Notes: generated by a model not told the origin, from the sequence alone. A stretch of 64,000 nt of DNA from Candidatus Gastranaerophilales bacterium HUM_9 (GCA_002103075.1 DABG01000018.1:468585-532584); one strand, 5' to 3'. Positions 1 to 8,835 are shown, counted from the first letter of the stretch. Made by a program: numbers and translations.

Positions 1-402
1 GTGACAATGAAAGCTCCGCTTAACGCAAGGTTATATGAAACGGATTTGATAAAAGAAACGTATAATCAAATAAATGAATATCTGGATAAAGAACGAACAA
101 GTTTTGATATTCCGATAAATACAACGCTTAATAGACAACATCAACGTATTCTCACAGATGTTTTATGTGTGCCTTATGGAGAAGTTGTTACTTATAAAGA
201 TTTGGGGTTAAAGAATAATATTCACCCACGTGCAATTGGTACATTTGTAAAGAAAAACCCTATTCCATTATTGATACCTTGTCATAGAGTATTGGGTAGT
301 AATGGCAGTATTGGCGGATATATAGGCGGTGTTGAATTAAAACGACATTTGTTAGAGCTGGAAAACGTCGATTCTTGGTATTATAGGAAAGATTATTATT
401 AA
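1..402 (+). CDS. ogt: Methylated-DNA--protein-cysteine methyltransferase (partial at window edge)
   Basis: Suicide repair enzyme that transfers the alkyl group from O6-alkylguanine to its own cysteine. The active-site PCHR motif (Cys94 in this reading) follows a PYGEVVTY helix-turn-helix start and RAIG, and precedes GGYIGG and the terminal LLELE, all in the family order. The frame is open from base 1 and begins with GTG. The N-terminal ribonuclease-like domain of full-length Ogt (about 150-170 residues) is short here, so the true start is probably upstream of the window. It is followed by a hairpin. Confidence 0.87.
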   Translation: MTMKAPLNARLYETDLIKETYNQINEYLDKERTSFDIPINTTLNRQHQRILTDVLCVPYGEVVTYKDLGLKNNIHPRAIGTFVKKNPIPLLIPCHRVLGSNGSIGGYIGGVELKRHLLELENVDSWYYRKDYY

Positions 403-422
403 AAGTTAAATAGATAAAACAC

Positions 423-449
423 GGCGGATTTGCGTTATGCAAATCCGCC
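423..449 (-). terminator. Hairpin terminator between ogt and the coiled-coil gene
   Basis: Perfect 11-bp stem GGCGGATTTGC/GCAAATCCGCC with a 5-base loop. On the minus strand it is followed by GTGTTTTATC, so it best serves the convergent minus-strand gene ending at 481, but it may act in both directions. Confidence 0.55.
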
Positions 450-480
450 TGACTTATACTCTTTGAAATTCATTTTTATA

Positions 481-1872
481 TTATGTTTTTGCCAACTCTT
501 TGTTAATCATGTCAATCTGTGCTTCTAATTGTTTTATATTTGCAGTATTAGCTGAATAGCCATTTCCAGTTTGGAATGCTTGCAATTGTGTATTATGGTC
601 GGATTTTGCTTTTTGGTATGCAGCTTTAGCGTCTTTCGTGTCTTGAGATTTGCCACCTCCAAATACTTTTTGGAAGAAACTACGTTTATCTTGTGCTTTT
701 GCTGCCTTGTATTGAGTTTTAGCAGAATTAACAGATGATGTGTTATTTAAAGTGTTCATTTGATTTATTTGTGCTTGTAATTGATTGCGTGTCGTAATTA
801 GTGCCTTTTTTTTGTCATCTAAAGTTTTCTCTTTAGTTGCTACTTCTTTTTTCTTTGCTGCTATTTGTTTATCTAAATCAGCATTATTACTATTTTCTTT
901 AGCTGCTTTCAATTGCTCATTCAATTTGTTTTTTTGAGAGTTAAAATCAGTTACAGACATTGATTTACCATCAGAACCTGTAAGTTGTTTTTGACCCAGT
1001 TCAGACAATTTTTGATCGCATTCTGCTAGTTTTGAATCTATATTTTCAGGTGAAACGCCGTCTAAATCTTTAGTAGAGTCGCTAATTTCTTTTTGTGCGT
1101 CAGCAACTTTCTTTTTAGCATCTTTGATTTGTTGGTTTTTTTGATCCATCTGTTGTGCGACTTGCATATCTTGATTAAACAAGGCGTCCATAAAGATTTT
1201 TTTTGTTGAATCGTTAGGATCTGGTTTATAATATCTTGAGTTTGTTTGGTCACTTTTGGCACTATTAAGTTTTGCTACTGCGGACTCGTTACCACCCTCA
1301 GTGTATGTGACTGATAATCCGCTATTACCAATTGAACCACTGGCACTTTCTGATGCTAGAGCTTGATTTTCACTAATTGTTTTCTTTGCAGAATCAATTT
1401 TGCCTTTTGCCGTGGTTAATTTACTTTTAAGTTCTGTGAATTTTTGATATTCTGCTTGTGTTTTAGCGTTATCACTATCTTTTGGTGCATATTGCGTATC
1501 TAAATCATCAATGCTTTTTTGTATCTTAGCTTGTCCATCAGAACTAGAATCAGCTTTTTTTGCTTCTAATTCTTCTAATTCTTTTTGTGCTGTGTCATAT
1601 CCTATTTTTGCAGCTGAATAATTTTGAATACCGGTTGCAACATTTCCTGTTGTTTTGGTTAGAGCTTTTTGTTCAGCTGTTGCTGCTGTTGCTTTTTGTG
1701 TCATAGATGCTTGAGCAATGCCTAGTCCTAGGTTTAAGAATGTGCTTATAGCTTCGCCAGTTGCTGAACCACAGGTGTGGTTTTGAGCTTTGATGTATTG
1801 ATATGTGTTTACGCCATTACCAATGCCTGATGACGAAACCATATTGTTCCATTGTTGCATACGAACTGACAT
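481..1872 (-). CDS. Coiled-coil, low-complexity protein of unknown function
   Basis: I do not recognise this 463-residue protein. Residues 1-60 are a Gly/Ser/Asn-containing head with one short hydrophobic helix (STFLNLGLGIAQASM). From about residue 60 to 440 it is rich in Lys, Gln, Ala, Asp and Ser with long heptad-like helices (KKKEVATKEKTLDDKKK type), so an elongated coiled coil is likely. There is no signal peptide. The start is chosen because AAGAGGATA lies just upstream of the ATG. A hydrophobic N-terminal patch followed by a long coiled coil recalls secreted or structural proteins, but nothing shows the role. The promoter at 1950-1979 belongs to the recurring class that precedes other unknown proteins here. 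Confidence 0.75.
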   Translation of the reverse strand: MSVRMQQWNNMVSSSGIGNGVNTYQYIKAQNHTCGSATGEAISTFLNLGLGIAQASMTQKATAATAEQKALTKTTGNVATGIQNYSAAKIGYDTAQKELEELEAKKADSSSDGQAKIQKSIDDLDTQYAPKDSDNAKTQAEYQKFTELKSKLTTAKGKIDSAKKTISENQALASESASGSIGNSGLSVTYTEGGNESAVAKLNSAKSDQTNSRYYKPDPNDSTKKIFMDALFNQDMQVAQQMDQKNQQIKDAKKKVADAQKEISDSTKDLDGVSPENIDSKLAECDQKLSELGQKQLTGSDGKSMSVTDFNSQKNKLNEQLKAAKENSNNADLDKQIAAKKKEVATKEKTLDDKKKALITTRNQLQAQINQMNTLNNTSSVNSAKTQYKAAKAQDKRSFFQKVFGGGKSQDTKDAKAAYQKAKSDHNTQLQAFQTGNGYSANTANIKQLEAQIDMINKELAKT

Positions 1873-1949
1873 AGTATCCTCTTATCTTTGGACTATTACT
1901 CTTTGTAAAACAAAATAGAATATTTAAGCTCTCTTTTTTGTCTTACAAA

Positions 1950-1979
1950 TATATAAAGTTTTTCTTGAAACCCTGATTT
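1950..1979 (-). promoter_or_regulatory. Recurring-class promoter (variant) of the coiled-coil gene
   Basis: On the minus strand CTTTATATA (complement of 1950-1958) is preceded, 18 bases upstream, by GAAAT instead of the usual CAATT. Further upstream are three TGTAA boxes about 10 bases apart (TGTAAC, TGTAAA, TGTAAA; about 1985-2012). The spacing matches the other members, but the upstream element is weaker. Confidence 0.5.
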
Positions 1980-2020
1980 CATCATGGTTTACATGATTTA
2001 CAATTCGTTACAATCTCTAT

Positions 2021-2049
2021 TTGTTAAAATAACATGTTTGTAATATTAT
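2021..2049 (+). promoter_or_regulatory. Sigma70-type promoter of rpsB
   Basis: TTGTTA, a 17-base spacer, then TATTAT. This leaves an untranslated leader of about 95 bases before rpsB. The leader is GC-richer than its surroundings and could be structured, but I recognise no known ribosomal-protein leader motif. Confidence 0.5.
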
Positions 2050-2151
2050 TAAATTGATTACGCTGGTCGATAGGTTTTGCCCTAGTCTTTAATCAAAAAG
2101 ATGGAGCAGCATAATCCGTAGTAAAACACAGTTAACATAAGGAGAAATGCT

Positions 2152-2922
2152 ATGGCAGTAGCATCATTAGTAGAATTATTAGAAGCAGGTGTACACTTTG
2201 GACACCAAACAAGACACTGGAACCCAAAAATGAGACCATATATCTATGGACCAAGAAACGGTATCTATGTTCTAGATTTAAGAAAAACAACTGATTTATT
2301 AGATAAAGCATATGAAGTTGTTAGAGATTATGCAGCGAAAAACAAAAATGTTTTATTCGTTGGTACTAAAAAACAAGCAGCAGAAGTTGTTGCTGAAGAA
2401 GCTAAAAGAGTAGGTGCATATTATATCAACAGAAGATGGTTGGGTGGTATGCTTACTAACTTTGATACAATCAGAGCTAGAGTTAACAAACTTAGAGAAC
2501 TAGAAGAATTTGTTGAATCTGGTCATGTTGAAAAATTACCTAAGAAAGAACAAGCTCAATTGGCTAGACAATTAGCTAAATTAAGCAAAACTTTAGGCGG
2601 TATCAAAGAAATGAGAGGTCTTCCAGATGTTATATTTGTTGTTGACCAAAAGAAAGAAGCAATCGCTATTGCAGAAGCTAACAAATTGAACATTCCTGTT
2701 ATTTGTTTGGCTGATACTGATGCTAACCCAGATAACGTTGATTACTTAATTCCAGGTAACGATGATGCTATCCGTTCAGTAAAATTGATTACTTCAAAAT
2801 TGGCTGATGCTGTTGCAGAAGGTAAAGAACTTCGTGCAAACAAAGCTGCTGAAGGCAAAAAAGTAGAATCAATTACTGCAGAAGATGCTGGCGTTAAAGC
2901 TGAAGAAACTGCAAACGTATAG
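2152..2922 (+). CDS. rpsB: 30S ribosomal protein S2
   Basis: A component of the small ribosomal subunit. The 256-residue sequence has the typical S2 start (LLEAGVHFGHQTRHWNPKM), the RRWLGGMLTNF segment and the DTDANPDNVDYLIPGNDDAIRS segment. A strong AAGGAG lies upstream of the ATG. It is followed by tsf, the usual S2-EF-Ts pairing, with a terminator-like hairpin between them. Confidence 0.97.
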   Translation: MAVASLVELLEAGVHFGHQTRHWNPKMRPYIYGPRNGIYVLDLRKTTDLLDKAYEVVRDYAAKNKNVLFVGTKKQAAEVVAEEAKRVGAYYINRRWLGGMLTNFDTIRARVNKLRELEEFVESGHVEKLPKKEQAQLARQLAKLSKTLGGIKEMRGLPDVIFVVDQKKEAIAIAEANKLNIPVICLADTDANPDNVDYLIPGNDDAIRSVKLITSKLADAVAEGKELRANKAAEGKKVESITAEDAGVKAEETANV

Positions 2923-2930
2923 AAATTTAT

Positions 2931-2976
2931 AAAGAACGCTTTTTGAGATACCTTATCTCGAAGTGCGTTCTTTTTT
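2931..2976 (+). terminator. Terminator or attenuator between rpsB and tsf
   Basis: AAGAACGC pairs with GCGTTCTT around an inner GAGATA/TATCTC hairpin, followed by a run of Ts. In an operon this position suggests partial termination that lowers tsf expression relative to rpsB. Confidence 0.7.
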
Positions 2977-3000
2977 AATAATTATAAGGAGAATTATAAA

Positions 3001-3864
3001 ATGAATATTACAGCTACAATGGTAAAAGAACTTCGTGACAAGACTGGTGCTGGCATGATGGCAGCTAAAAAAGCTCTTGTAGAAGTTGATGGTGATATGG
3101 AAAAAGCGATGGAAGTACTTCGTCAAAAAGGTATTGCATCTGCTGAAAAGAAAATGGGAAGAATCGCTGCTGAAGGTAGAATTGGTTCTTATATTGATGA
3201 CAAATGTGGTGCTATGATTGAAGTTAACTGTGAAACAGACTTCGTTGCTAAAAACACTGAGTTTATCGAATTAGTTGACGGTTTAGCAGAAATGGTTGCA
3301 AAGTCTAACCCTGCTGACGTTGCTGCTTTAGAAGCATTAAATTGCCCTAAATGTGGTAAAGCTATCTCTGAAGTATTGAAAGAAAAAATTGCTTCAATCG
3401 GTGAAAAAATCACTATCAGAAGATTTGTTCGTTATGAAGGTAATGTTGCTACATATATTCACAATGGTAAAATTGGTGTATTGTTAGAAACATCTGCAGT
3501 TGATGAAGAAACTTCAAAAGACATCTGTCTTCATATCGCTTCATCAGCTCCTGAATTCGTTTCAAGAAATGAAATTCCTGCTTCAGTTATTGAAGAAGAA
3601 AAAAGAATTGAAATGGGTAAAGATGACCTTGCTAAGAAACCTGAACAAATTAGAGCAAAAATTGTTGAAGGTCGTGTAAACAAACTTATGGCTCAAAGAT
3701 GTTTGTTAGAACAACCATTTGTTAAAAATCCTGATATGACTATCGAACAGTTGATTTCTGGTAAATTAGAAATCGTTAAATTCGATAGATTTGTTCTAGG
3801 TGAAGGTCTTGAAAAAAGATCTGAAAACTTCGCTGAAGAAGTTATGGGTCAAATCAGTAAATAG
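3001..3864 (+). CDS. tsf: Elongation factor Ts
   Basis: Guanine-nucleotide exchange factor for EF-Tu. The N-terminal UBA-like helix bundle (VKELRDKTGAGMMAAKKAL), the CETDFVAKN signature and the KIASIGEKITIRRF core are present, and the C-terminal dimerisation part is intact at 287 residues. It begins after AAGGAGAATT. An unusual point is a CPKCGK segment near residues 119-124, in a loop that is usually shorter and cysteine-free in EF-Ts. A single Cys pair cannot bind zinc alone but could do so in a dimer or form a disulfide. Confidence 0.96.
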   Translation: MNITATMVKELRDKTGAGMMAAKKALVEVDGDMEKAMEVLRQKGIASAEKKMGRIAAEGRIGSYIDDKCGAMIEVNCETDFVAKNTEFIELVDGLAEMVAKSNPADVAALEALNCPKCGKAISEVLKEKIASIGEKITIRRFVRYEGNVATYIHNGKIGVLLETSAVDEETSKDICLHIASSAPEFVSRNEIPASVIEEEKRIEMGKDDLAKKPEQIRAKIVEGRVNKLMAQRCLLEQPFVKNPDMTIEQLISGKLEIVKFDRFVLGEGLEKRSENFAEEVMGQISK

Positions 3865-3916
3865 TTGATTAGATAGTTTGATGTAATTGACATTCAAATA
3901 TTATCGATAAATTTTA

Positions 3917-3956
3917 ACACGGGCGAACTTGGTCACAAGTTCGCCCGTGTTTTTTT
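3917..3956 (+). terminator. Strong rho-independent terminator after tsf
   Basis: A 15-bp stem starting ACACGGGCGAACTTG with a 4-base loop, followed by seven Ts. Confidence 0.9.
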
Positions 3957-4022
3957 GTATATTTGTAAAAAATAAATAATTAGTATATTGAAACTTTTGT
4001 CGGTTTACCATACAATATAAGT

Positions 4023-4364
4023 ATGAAAGAAATTTATTATTACTATACAATAAATAATGAATGTCCTTATTTAGATTGGTTTAGTAAACTTGATACTTCT
4101 ATACAAGTTAGAGTAAACAAGCGTGTAAAAAAATTGAAAGATGGAATATATGGCGACCATAAAGCCCTACAAAAATCTGAATTGTCTGAAATACGTATGG
4201 ATTTTGGAAAAGGGTATCGAATTTATTATTATGATTTAGATGACAGGATAATTTTATTTATTGCAGGTAGTGAAAAAAAAGACCAAAAGAAAGTAATACA
4301 AAAAGCAAATCAATATTTTCAAGATTATCAAGAAAGGGTGGCAGATAATGGTTCTAACTCCTAA
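4023..4364 (+). CDS. RelE/HigB-like toxin (addiction-module killer family)
   Basis: A 113-residue protein with the features of the phage-derived Gp49/HigB-like toxins: SELSEIRMDFGKGYRIYYY in the centre and an AGSEKKDQKKVIQKA tail, where the family normally has GGdKs-Q-DI-KA. Toxins of this type usually cut mRNA on the ribosome. It lies toxin-first and overlaps the antitoxin gene by 17 bases, the usual HigBA order. The start ATG has no strong Shine-Dalgarno site. Activity is inferred from family resemblance. Confidence 0.85.
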   Translation: MKEIYYYYTINNECPYLDWFSKLDTSIQVRVNKRVKKLKDGIYGDHKALQKSELSEIRMDFGKGYRIYYYDLDDRIILFIAGSEKKDQKKVIQKANQYFQDYQERVADNGSNS

Positions 4365-4692
4365 GCAACAAGAATATATCAAAAAGGCACCAAAATTTGA
4401 TGAACATTTTTCAGAAAGTTTTAAAAATCCTGAATATGTTCAAGCATGGTTAGAAGACAGTTTAACAACATTTTTAAATACTGGAGATGTCGAAGAATTT
4501 GTTGAGTGTCTTGTTGATGTAGTAAAAAATAGTAAACGTGGTGAAATTTCAAGAATTGCAAATGAAACAGGTTTAAATCGTAGTAACTTATACGATATTA
4601 TGAATGGAAAAGTTACACCTCGAATTGATACGGCATTTAAACTGATTAAAGGTTTGGGATATAAATACGAAATCAAATTAGAATCAGCTTAA
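4348..4692 (+). CDS. HigA-like antitoxin (HTH, addiction-module antidote)
   Basis: A 114-residue partner of the upstream toxin. The C-terminal half is a Cro/cI-type helix-turn-helix (GEISRIANETGLNRSNLYDIMNGKVTPRIDTAFKLIKGLGY), and the N-terminal part (residues 1-50) would wrap the toxin. AAGGGTGG within the end of the toxin gene is its ribosome site. Antitoxins of this type usually repress their own promoter. A palindromic terminator follows at once. Confidence 0.87.
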   Translation: MVLTPKQQEYIKKAPKFDEHFSESFKNPEYVQAWLEDSLTTFLNTGDVEEFVECLVDVVKNSKRGEISRIANETGLNRSNLYDIMNGKVTPRIDTAFKLIKGLGYKYEIKLESA

Positions 4693-4705
4693 ACATAATA
4701 AAAAC

Positions 4706-4736
4706 AAAAAACTGACTTTTAAAAGTCAGTTTTTTT
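4706..4736. terminator. Bidirectional terminator
   Basis: The palindromic stem ACTGACTTTTAAAAGTCAGT is flanked by As on the left and Ts on the right. It can end both the toxin-antitoxin operon (plus) and the transcript of the ribbon-helix-helix gene (minus). Confidence 0.8.
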
Positions 4737-4847
4737 AAATCCTAATTTCTTTTCCTTATAAGTTTTCCTTGCGTCTGTCCTACCGATTTTCTCGGTTTGC
4801 TCATTTTTGAGCGATTTTCCTTAAATTTCCAATAATTTCCTTAGCCC
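4737..4847 (-). other. Structured GGA-rich 3' untranslated region
   Basis: Between the stop of the ribbon-helix-helix gene and the terminator, the minus strand carries six GGA motifs, mostly AAGGAAA. They are interspersed with two small hairpins (GCTC/GAGC and CCGA/TCGG). There is no ORF. GGA motifs between hairpins recall CsrA-type binding RNAs, but this is only a resemblance. Confidence 0.35.
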
Positions 4848-5036
4848 TTAGTCTAATAAAGCCGCCAATTTCTCTGCATTTTCATTTGCGAGTGCAACAT
4901 TTCTTACTCTGTTGCGATGCATGTAGGTTCTCAATGCTTCTCTAATCAATTCTGATCTTGAACGATTTTCTCCTGATGCTACTTCATCAATTTCATCTAA
5001 GAATCTTTCAGGCATCGAAATCAATACTCTTGCCAT
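4848..5036 (-). CDS. Ribbon-helix-helix (CopG/MetJ-type) DNA-binding protein
   Basis: A 62-residue protein. Residues 1-45 fit the ribbon-helix-helix fold: a short strand (RVLISMPERFLDEID) followed by RSRSELIREALRTYM. Such proteins bind DNA as dimers and often serve as antitoxins or regulators; no toxin partner is adjacent. The start follows AAGGAG. Its promoter is a clear member of the recurring class, and a palindrome lies just upstream, so it may be part of, or control, that regulon. Confidence 0.85.
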   Translation of the reverse strand: MARVLISMPERFLDEIDEVASGENRSRSELIREALRTYMHRNRVRNVALANENAEKLAALLD

Positions 5037-5078
5037 TCGTTAATTTCTCCTTATAAAATTTTGTTTAGTCCTCGTGTA

Positions 5079-5108
5079 TATATAAAGTATATACTAACAG
5101 AAAAATTG
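5079..5108 (-). promoter_or_regulatory. Recurring-class promoter of the ribbon-helix-helix gene
   Basis: Minus strand: CAATTTT, 14 bases ending GTATATA, then CTTTATATA. This is one of the best matches to the class consensus. The transcript begins with the ACACGAGGACTAA segment, part of which recurs in the putative small RNA near 38.3 kb. Confidence 0.65.
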
Positions 5109-5120
5109 ATTTTTTGGCTA

Positions 5121-5150
5121 CATGTTTGTTTACATTCTGTTACAAACATG
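5121..5150. promoter_or_regulatory. Palindromic operator candidate
   Basis: CATGTTTGT and ACAAACATG form an inverted repeat with a 12-base spacer containing TTACATTCTGTTACA-type boxes. It lies 13-40 bases upstream of the CAATTTT element, where an activator would bind. It could also affect the divergent gene at 5195. Confidence 0.45.
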
Positions 5151-5194
5151 GCTGAAACTCACTAAGTTCAATATTTTTGTTATAGAATATCATT

Positions 5195-6799
5195 ATGAAG
5201 AAGTGCATAATAAAAAATACCAACACCGTTTCAGGCGCACAATATCTTGTTAATCTACTCACTGAATGTGGGATTGATACAGTTTTTGGTTACCCTGGGG
5301 CACCTATTTTGTCTATTTATGATGCACTTTCAAAAACAAATAAGATTACGCATTATCTTGTCCGCCATGAACAAGCTGCAATCCATTCAGCAGAAGGTTA
5401 TGCAAAGTCAAATACCCAAAACAAATGTGGTGTTGTTCTTGTAACCTCTGGTCCTGGGTTCTCAAACGTTGTAACAGGGCTTGCTAACGCATACCTTGAT
5501 AAAACTCCGTTAGTGATTATTTCAGGACAAATCGAAAATCCTAATCAAAACGAGTTTCAGGATATTGATATAAAATCTATTGCTAAACCTTGTACAAAAA
5601 ATTGTTATGAAATAAACAAGGCTGATGATATTGAAAAAGCCTTGAAAAATGCTATTTATGATGCAGAAAAATTTCCTCAAGGTCCTGTTTTAGTGACAGT
5701 AAAAAATTCTGCTTTGTTAGATGAAACAACAAATACTTTTGACTACAAAGTTAACCAAGATATAAAAGTTGGTGCTCCTCACTCTTACGTAAAAGAGATG
5801 TTGAAATCACTTCAAAACGCAAAATCTCCTATAATGATTGTTGGTGGTGGGGCAAAAAATGCGAAACAAGAAATCCTTGAGTTTGTAAGACTTTCGCATA
5901 TACCGGTTGTAAATACTTTGATGGGGACTGGTTGTGTTGATGAGATATCAATGGGGCTAATTGGAGTTAATGGGCTTGAACATCTCAATCAAAAAATTAA
6001 AAATGCAGATGTTGTTATTTCTATCGGTATAAGGTTTTCTAGTCGCACAACTTCAAGTAAATCAAGTTTTCTAAAGAATTCAAAAATTTATAATATAAAT
6101 ATTGAAGAAAACATTTCACCAAACGTTAAGATTGAACGTAATCTAATTGGTGAGGCAAAAGTCATTCTTCAGCATATAATAGGTACTATAAAAGCACAGA
6201 ATATTTTATTTAATATCAATTATCGTTGGATTGAGAGTTTTGAAAATAATTTTGTTTCAGATGAGTCAACAAAATTGACACAAGAGTTAGCAATAAAAAC
6301 TATTTATGAGCATACAAAACGATATTATCCGATAGTAACAACAGATGTAGGACTTCATCAAGTTGTGACAGCAAAAATTTTTAAAACACCTGATATGAAC
6401 CATTTCTTAACATCAGGCGGACTTGGTGTAATGGGGTTCGGTTTGCCTGCTTCAGTTGGTGCACAAATCGCTAACCCAAATTCTCCGATTATTGCTATTT
6501 CTGGTGATGGTTCGTTCCAAATGAATATACAAGAACTTGGAACTATTGCACAATATAATCTTCCAATAAAGATGTTTGTTATGAACAATTCATCGTTGGG
6601 TATGATTTCGAAGACACAAATTGAAAGTTATAGCAAAAAATATCAATCAGACATGTTAAATCCTGATTTTACACAAATAGCAAGAGCTTATGGAATATTA
6701 GGGTATAAAATTTCTACAAAAAATCAGCTTGAAAAAGCATTGAAAGAAATCTTTGTATGTAAAAAACCTGTATTATTAGATATTACTACTGTATTATGA
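5195..6799 (+). CDS. ilvB: Acetolactate synthase large subunit-like ThDP enzyme
   Basis: Condenses two pyruvates to acetolactate (or uses pyruvate and 2-ketobutyrate) with thiamine diphosphate, the first step to branched-chain amino acids or acetoin. Three domains are visible: the N-terminal pyrimidine-binding domain with FGYPGAPILSIYDAL and catalytic Glu59 in VRHEQAA, a central domain, and the C-terminal ThDP domain with ISGDGSFQMNIQEL...NN near residues 436-465. At 534 residues it is slightly short. No small regulatory subunit is adjacent. There is no Shine-Dalgarno site; TATAGAAT ends about 7 bases before the ATG, so a very short leader is possible. It could be catabolic rather than biosynthetic. 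Confidence 0.85.
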   Translation: MKKCIIKNTNTVSGAQYLVNLLTECGIDTVFGYPGAPILSIYDALSKTNKITHYLVRHEQAAIHSAEGYAKSNTQNKCGVVLVTSGPGFSNVVTGLANAYLDKTPLVIISGQIENPNQNEFQDIDIKSIAKPCTKNCYEINKADDIEKALKNAIYDAEKFPQGPVLVTVKNSALLDETTNTFDYKVNQDIKVGAPHSYVKEMLKSLQNAKSPIMIVGGGAKNAKQEILEFVRLSHIPVVNTLMGTGCVDEISMGLIGVNGLEHLNQKIKNADVVISIGIRFSSRTTSSKSSFLKNSKIYNINIEENISPNVKIERNLIGEAKVILQHIIGTIKAQNILFNINYRWIESFENNFVSDESTKLTQELAIKTIYEHTKRYYPIVTTDVGLHQVVTAKIFKTPDMNHFLTSGGLGVMGFGLPASVGAQIANPNSPIIAISGDGSFQMNIQELGTIAQYNLPIKMFVMNNSSLGMISKTQIESYSKKYQSDMLNPDFTQIARAYGILGYKISTKNQLEKALKEIFVCKKPVLLDITTVL

Positions 6800-6901
6800 T
6801 GATTTCTTGTGTAAATTTCTTGCACAAAAACCGTGTTTGCGTTACTCTAATAATGGTAGAATACGTAATTTTAGTATAATTAAACATATAAAGGTGAAAC
6901 A

Positions 6902-8203
6902 ATGAAAATAGATTTAGAAAAGAAAGAACAAAATATCGCAAAAGTTGATATTGAAATCCCTGCAAAAGAAGGTTTAGAGGCGTATAACAGAGCTGTTAAA
7001 ACTTATGCTCAACACGTTAATATTCCTGGTTTTAGACGTGGAAAAGCTCCAAGAAATATTGTTGAACGTCAAGTAGGTAAAGAAAGAATTATTACAGAAG
7101 CTCTTGAAACATTGTTGCCAAGTGCTTTCAGTAAAGTTATCACAGAAAACAACCTTGATATCTTAACTCAACCAAAAGTTGAAAACTATGATTTTGAAGT
7201 AGGTAAAGACGTAAAAGTTACTGCTACAATCGAACTTAAGCCAGAAGTAAAAATTAAAGAATATAAAAACATGACAGTTGAAGTTGAAGAATATGAAACT
7301 CCAAAAGACGCTTTTGACAAGTCTTTGGAAAATATTCTTAGCCAATCTGCAACATTAGAACTTGTTGTTGATAGAAAAACTCAAAAAGATGATGTTATTG
7401 TTTTTGATTTTGACGGTTATGTAAATGGTGAAAAAATTGAACACGGAGATGCTAAAAACTATACAATGGATTTAGCTAATTCAAACTTTATTCCAGGATT
7501 TGCTGAACAGTTAGTTGACAGAGAAATTGATAAAGAATTCGATGTTAATGTTACTTTCCCAGAAACATATCACGAACAAAAATTGGCTGGTCAACCTGCT
7601 GTATTCAAATGTGTTATTCATGAAATTAAAACAAAAGTTATGCCTGAATTGACTGATGAGTTCGCTCAAAAGGTTGGTCCATTTAAGACTGTTGATGAAT
7701 TAAAAGCTGATATTCAAGATTATTTGGATAAACAAAAAGAAGTTGCTGATAAAAAAGCTTCTGAAAAAGCTATCTTGGATAAAATTCACGAAAATACTGA
7801 AATTGATATTCATGACTCAATGATTAAAAGAGAAGCTGATTCATTATTAGAAGATTATAAACAAAAATTGAAAACTCAAGGTTTTACTTGGGAACAAGCT
7901 GTTGAAACTCAAGGCTTAGATAAGATTATGGAAACAATCAATTCAGATGCTGTTTTCAGAATTAAAAATTCTTTAATCATTGATAAGATTGCTAAGGAAG
8001 AAGATTTGAAAGTTGATCAAGAATCAATGAATGAAAAATTTGAATCACTTAGTGCTATGTATCAAATGGATAAAGAAACATTTGGTAAATATTTGCTTCA
8101 ATCACCAGGAATGATTAATAACATTTCTCAACAAATTCTTAACGAAAAAGTTATTAATTTCTTGGTAGAAAATAACAAAGTTAAATTTGTAAAAGCAAAA
8201 TAA
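6902..8203 (+). CDS. tig: Trigger factor chaperone (peptidyl-prolyl isomerase)
   Basis: Ribosome-bound chaperone for nascent chains. The ribosome-docking signature FRRGKAPRNIVERQVG is at about residues 44-60, an FKBP-type PPIase core (DDVIVFDFDGYVNG...FIPGFAEQLV) follows near 160-240, and a helical C-terminal domain completes 433 residues. AAAGGTG precedes the ATG, and a TATAAT lies at 6875-6880. It heads tig-clpP-clpX, linking folding with proteolysis. Confidence 0.97.
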   Translation: MKIDLEKKEQNIAKVDIEIPAKEGLEAYNRAVKTYAQHVNIPGFRRGKAPRNIVERQVGKERIITEALETLLPSAFSKVITENNLDILTQPKVENYDFEVGKDVKVTATIELKPEVKIKEYKNMTVEVEEYETPKDAFDKSLENILSQSATLELVVDRKTQKDDVIVFDFDGYVNGEKIEHGDAKNYTMDLANSNFIPGFAEQLVDREIDKEFDVNVTFPETYHEQKLAGQPAVFKCVIHEIKTKVMPELTDEFAQKVGPFKTVDELKADIQDYLDKQKEVADKKASEKAILDKIHENTEIDIHDSMIKREADSLLEDYKQKLKTQGFTWEQAVETQGLDKIMETINSDAVFRIKNSLIIDKIAKEEDLKVDQESMNEKFESLSAMYQMDKETFGKYLLQSPGMINNISQQILNEKVINFLVENNKVKFVKAK

Positions 8204-8237
8204 GAAGGTATAATTTTAAAAGAAAGGGAATTATAAA

Positions 8238-8822
8238 ATGAGTTTTGTACCTGTTGTAATTGAACAATCAAGCAGAGGCGAACGTTCGTTCGATATCTTC
8301 TCAAGATTATTAAGAGAAAGAATCATCTTTTTGGGAACACAAATAGATGATATGGTTGCTAACCTAGTAGTGGCACAATTGTTATTATTAGACAGTGAAA
8401 ACCCTGAAAAAGATATTATGTTATACATCAACAGCCCTGGTGGTAGTGTAACAGCAGGTTTTGCAATCTATGATACAATGCAACACATTAGAGCTGATGT
8501 TAGCACAATCTGTTTAGGTCAAGCAGCTTCTATGGGTGCTTTCCTATTGTCATCAGGTACAAAAGGTAAGAGAATGGCTCTTCCTCATTCAAGAGTACTT
8601 ATTCACCAACCTCTAGGTGGTGCTCAAGGTCAAGCTACTGATATTGAAATCCAAGCTCAAGAAATCTTAAGAATTAAGAAATCATTGAACGAAATTTTAG
8701 CTTCTAATACAGGTCAAGATATCGCTAAAATCGAAAAAGATACTGATAGAGATTATATCATGACTCCAGAAGAAGCTCTTACTTATGGTATGATTGATAA
8801 AGTTATTACTAAAGAAGTATAA
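8238..8822 (+). CDS. clpP: ATP-dependent Clp protease proteolytic subunit
   Basis: Serine protease that forms the double-ring chamber of ClpXP. The catalytic triad is visible: Ser98 in GQAASMGAFLL, His123 in LIHQPLGG and Asp172 near TDRDYIM. Length is the standard 194 residues. AAAGGGAATT precedes the ATG. It lies 34 bases after tig and 13 before clpX. Confidence 0.98.
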   Translation: MSFVPVVIEQSSRGERSFDIFSRLLRERIIFLGTQIDDMVANLVVAQLLLLDSENPEKDIMLYINSPGGSVTAGFAIYDTMQHIRADVSTICLGQAASMGAFLLSSGTKGKRMALPHSRVLIHQPLGGAQGQATDIEIQAQEILRIKKSLNEILASNTGQDIAKIEKDTDRDYIMTPEEALTYGMIDKVITKEV

Positions 8823-8835
8823 TTAGGAGAAAATC

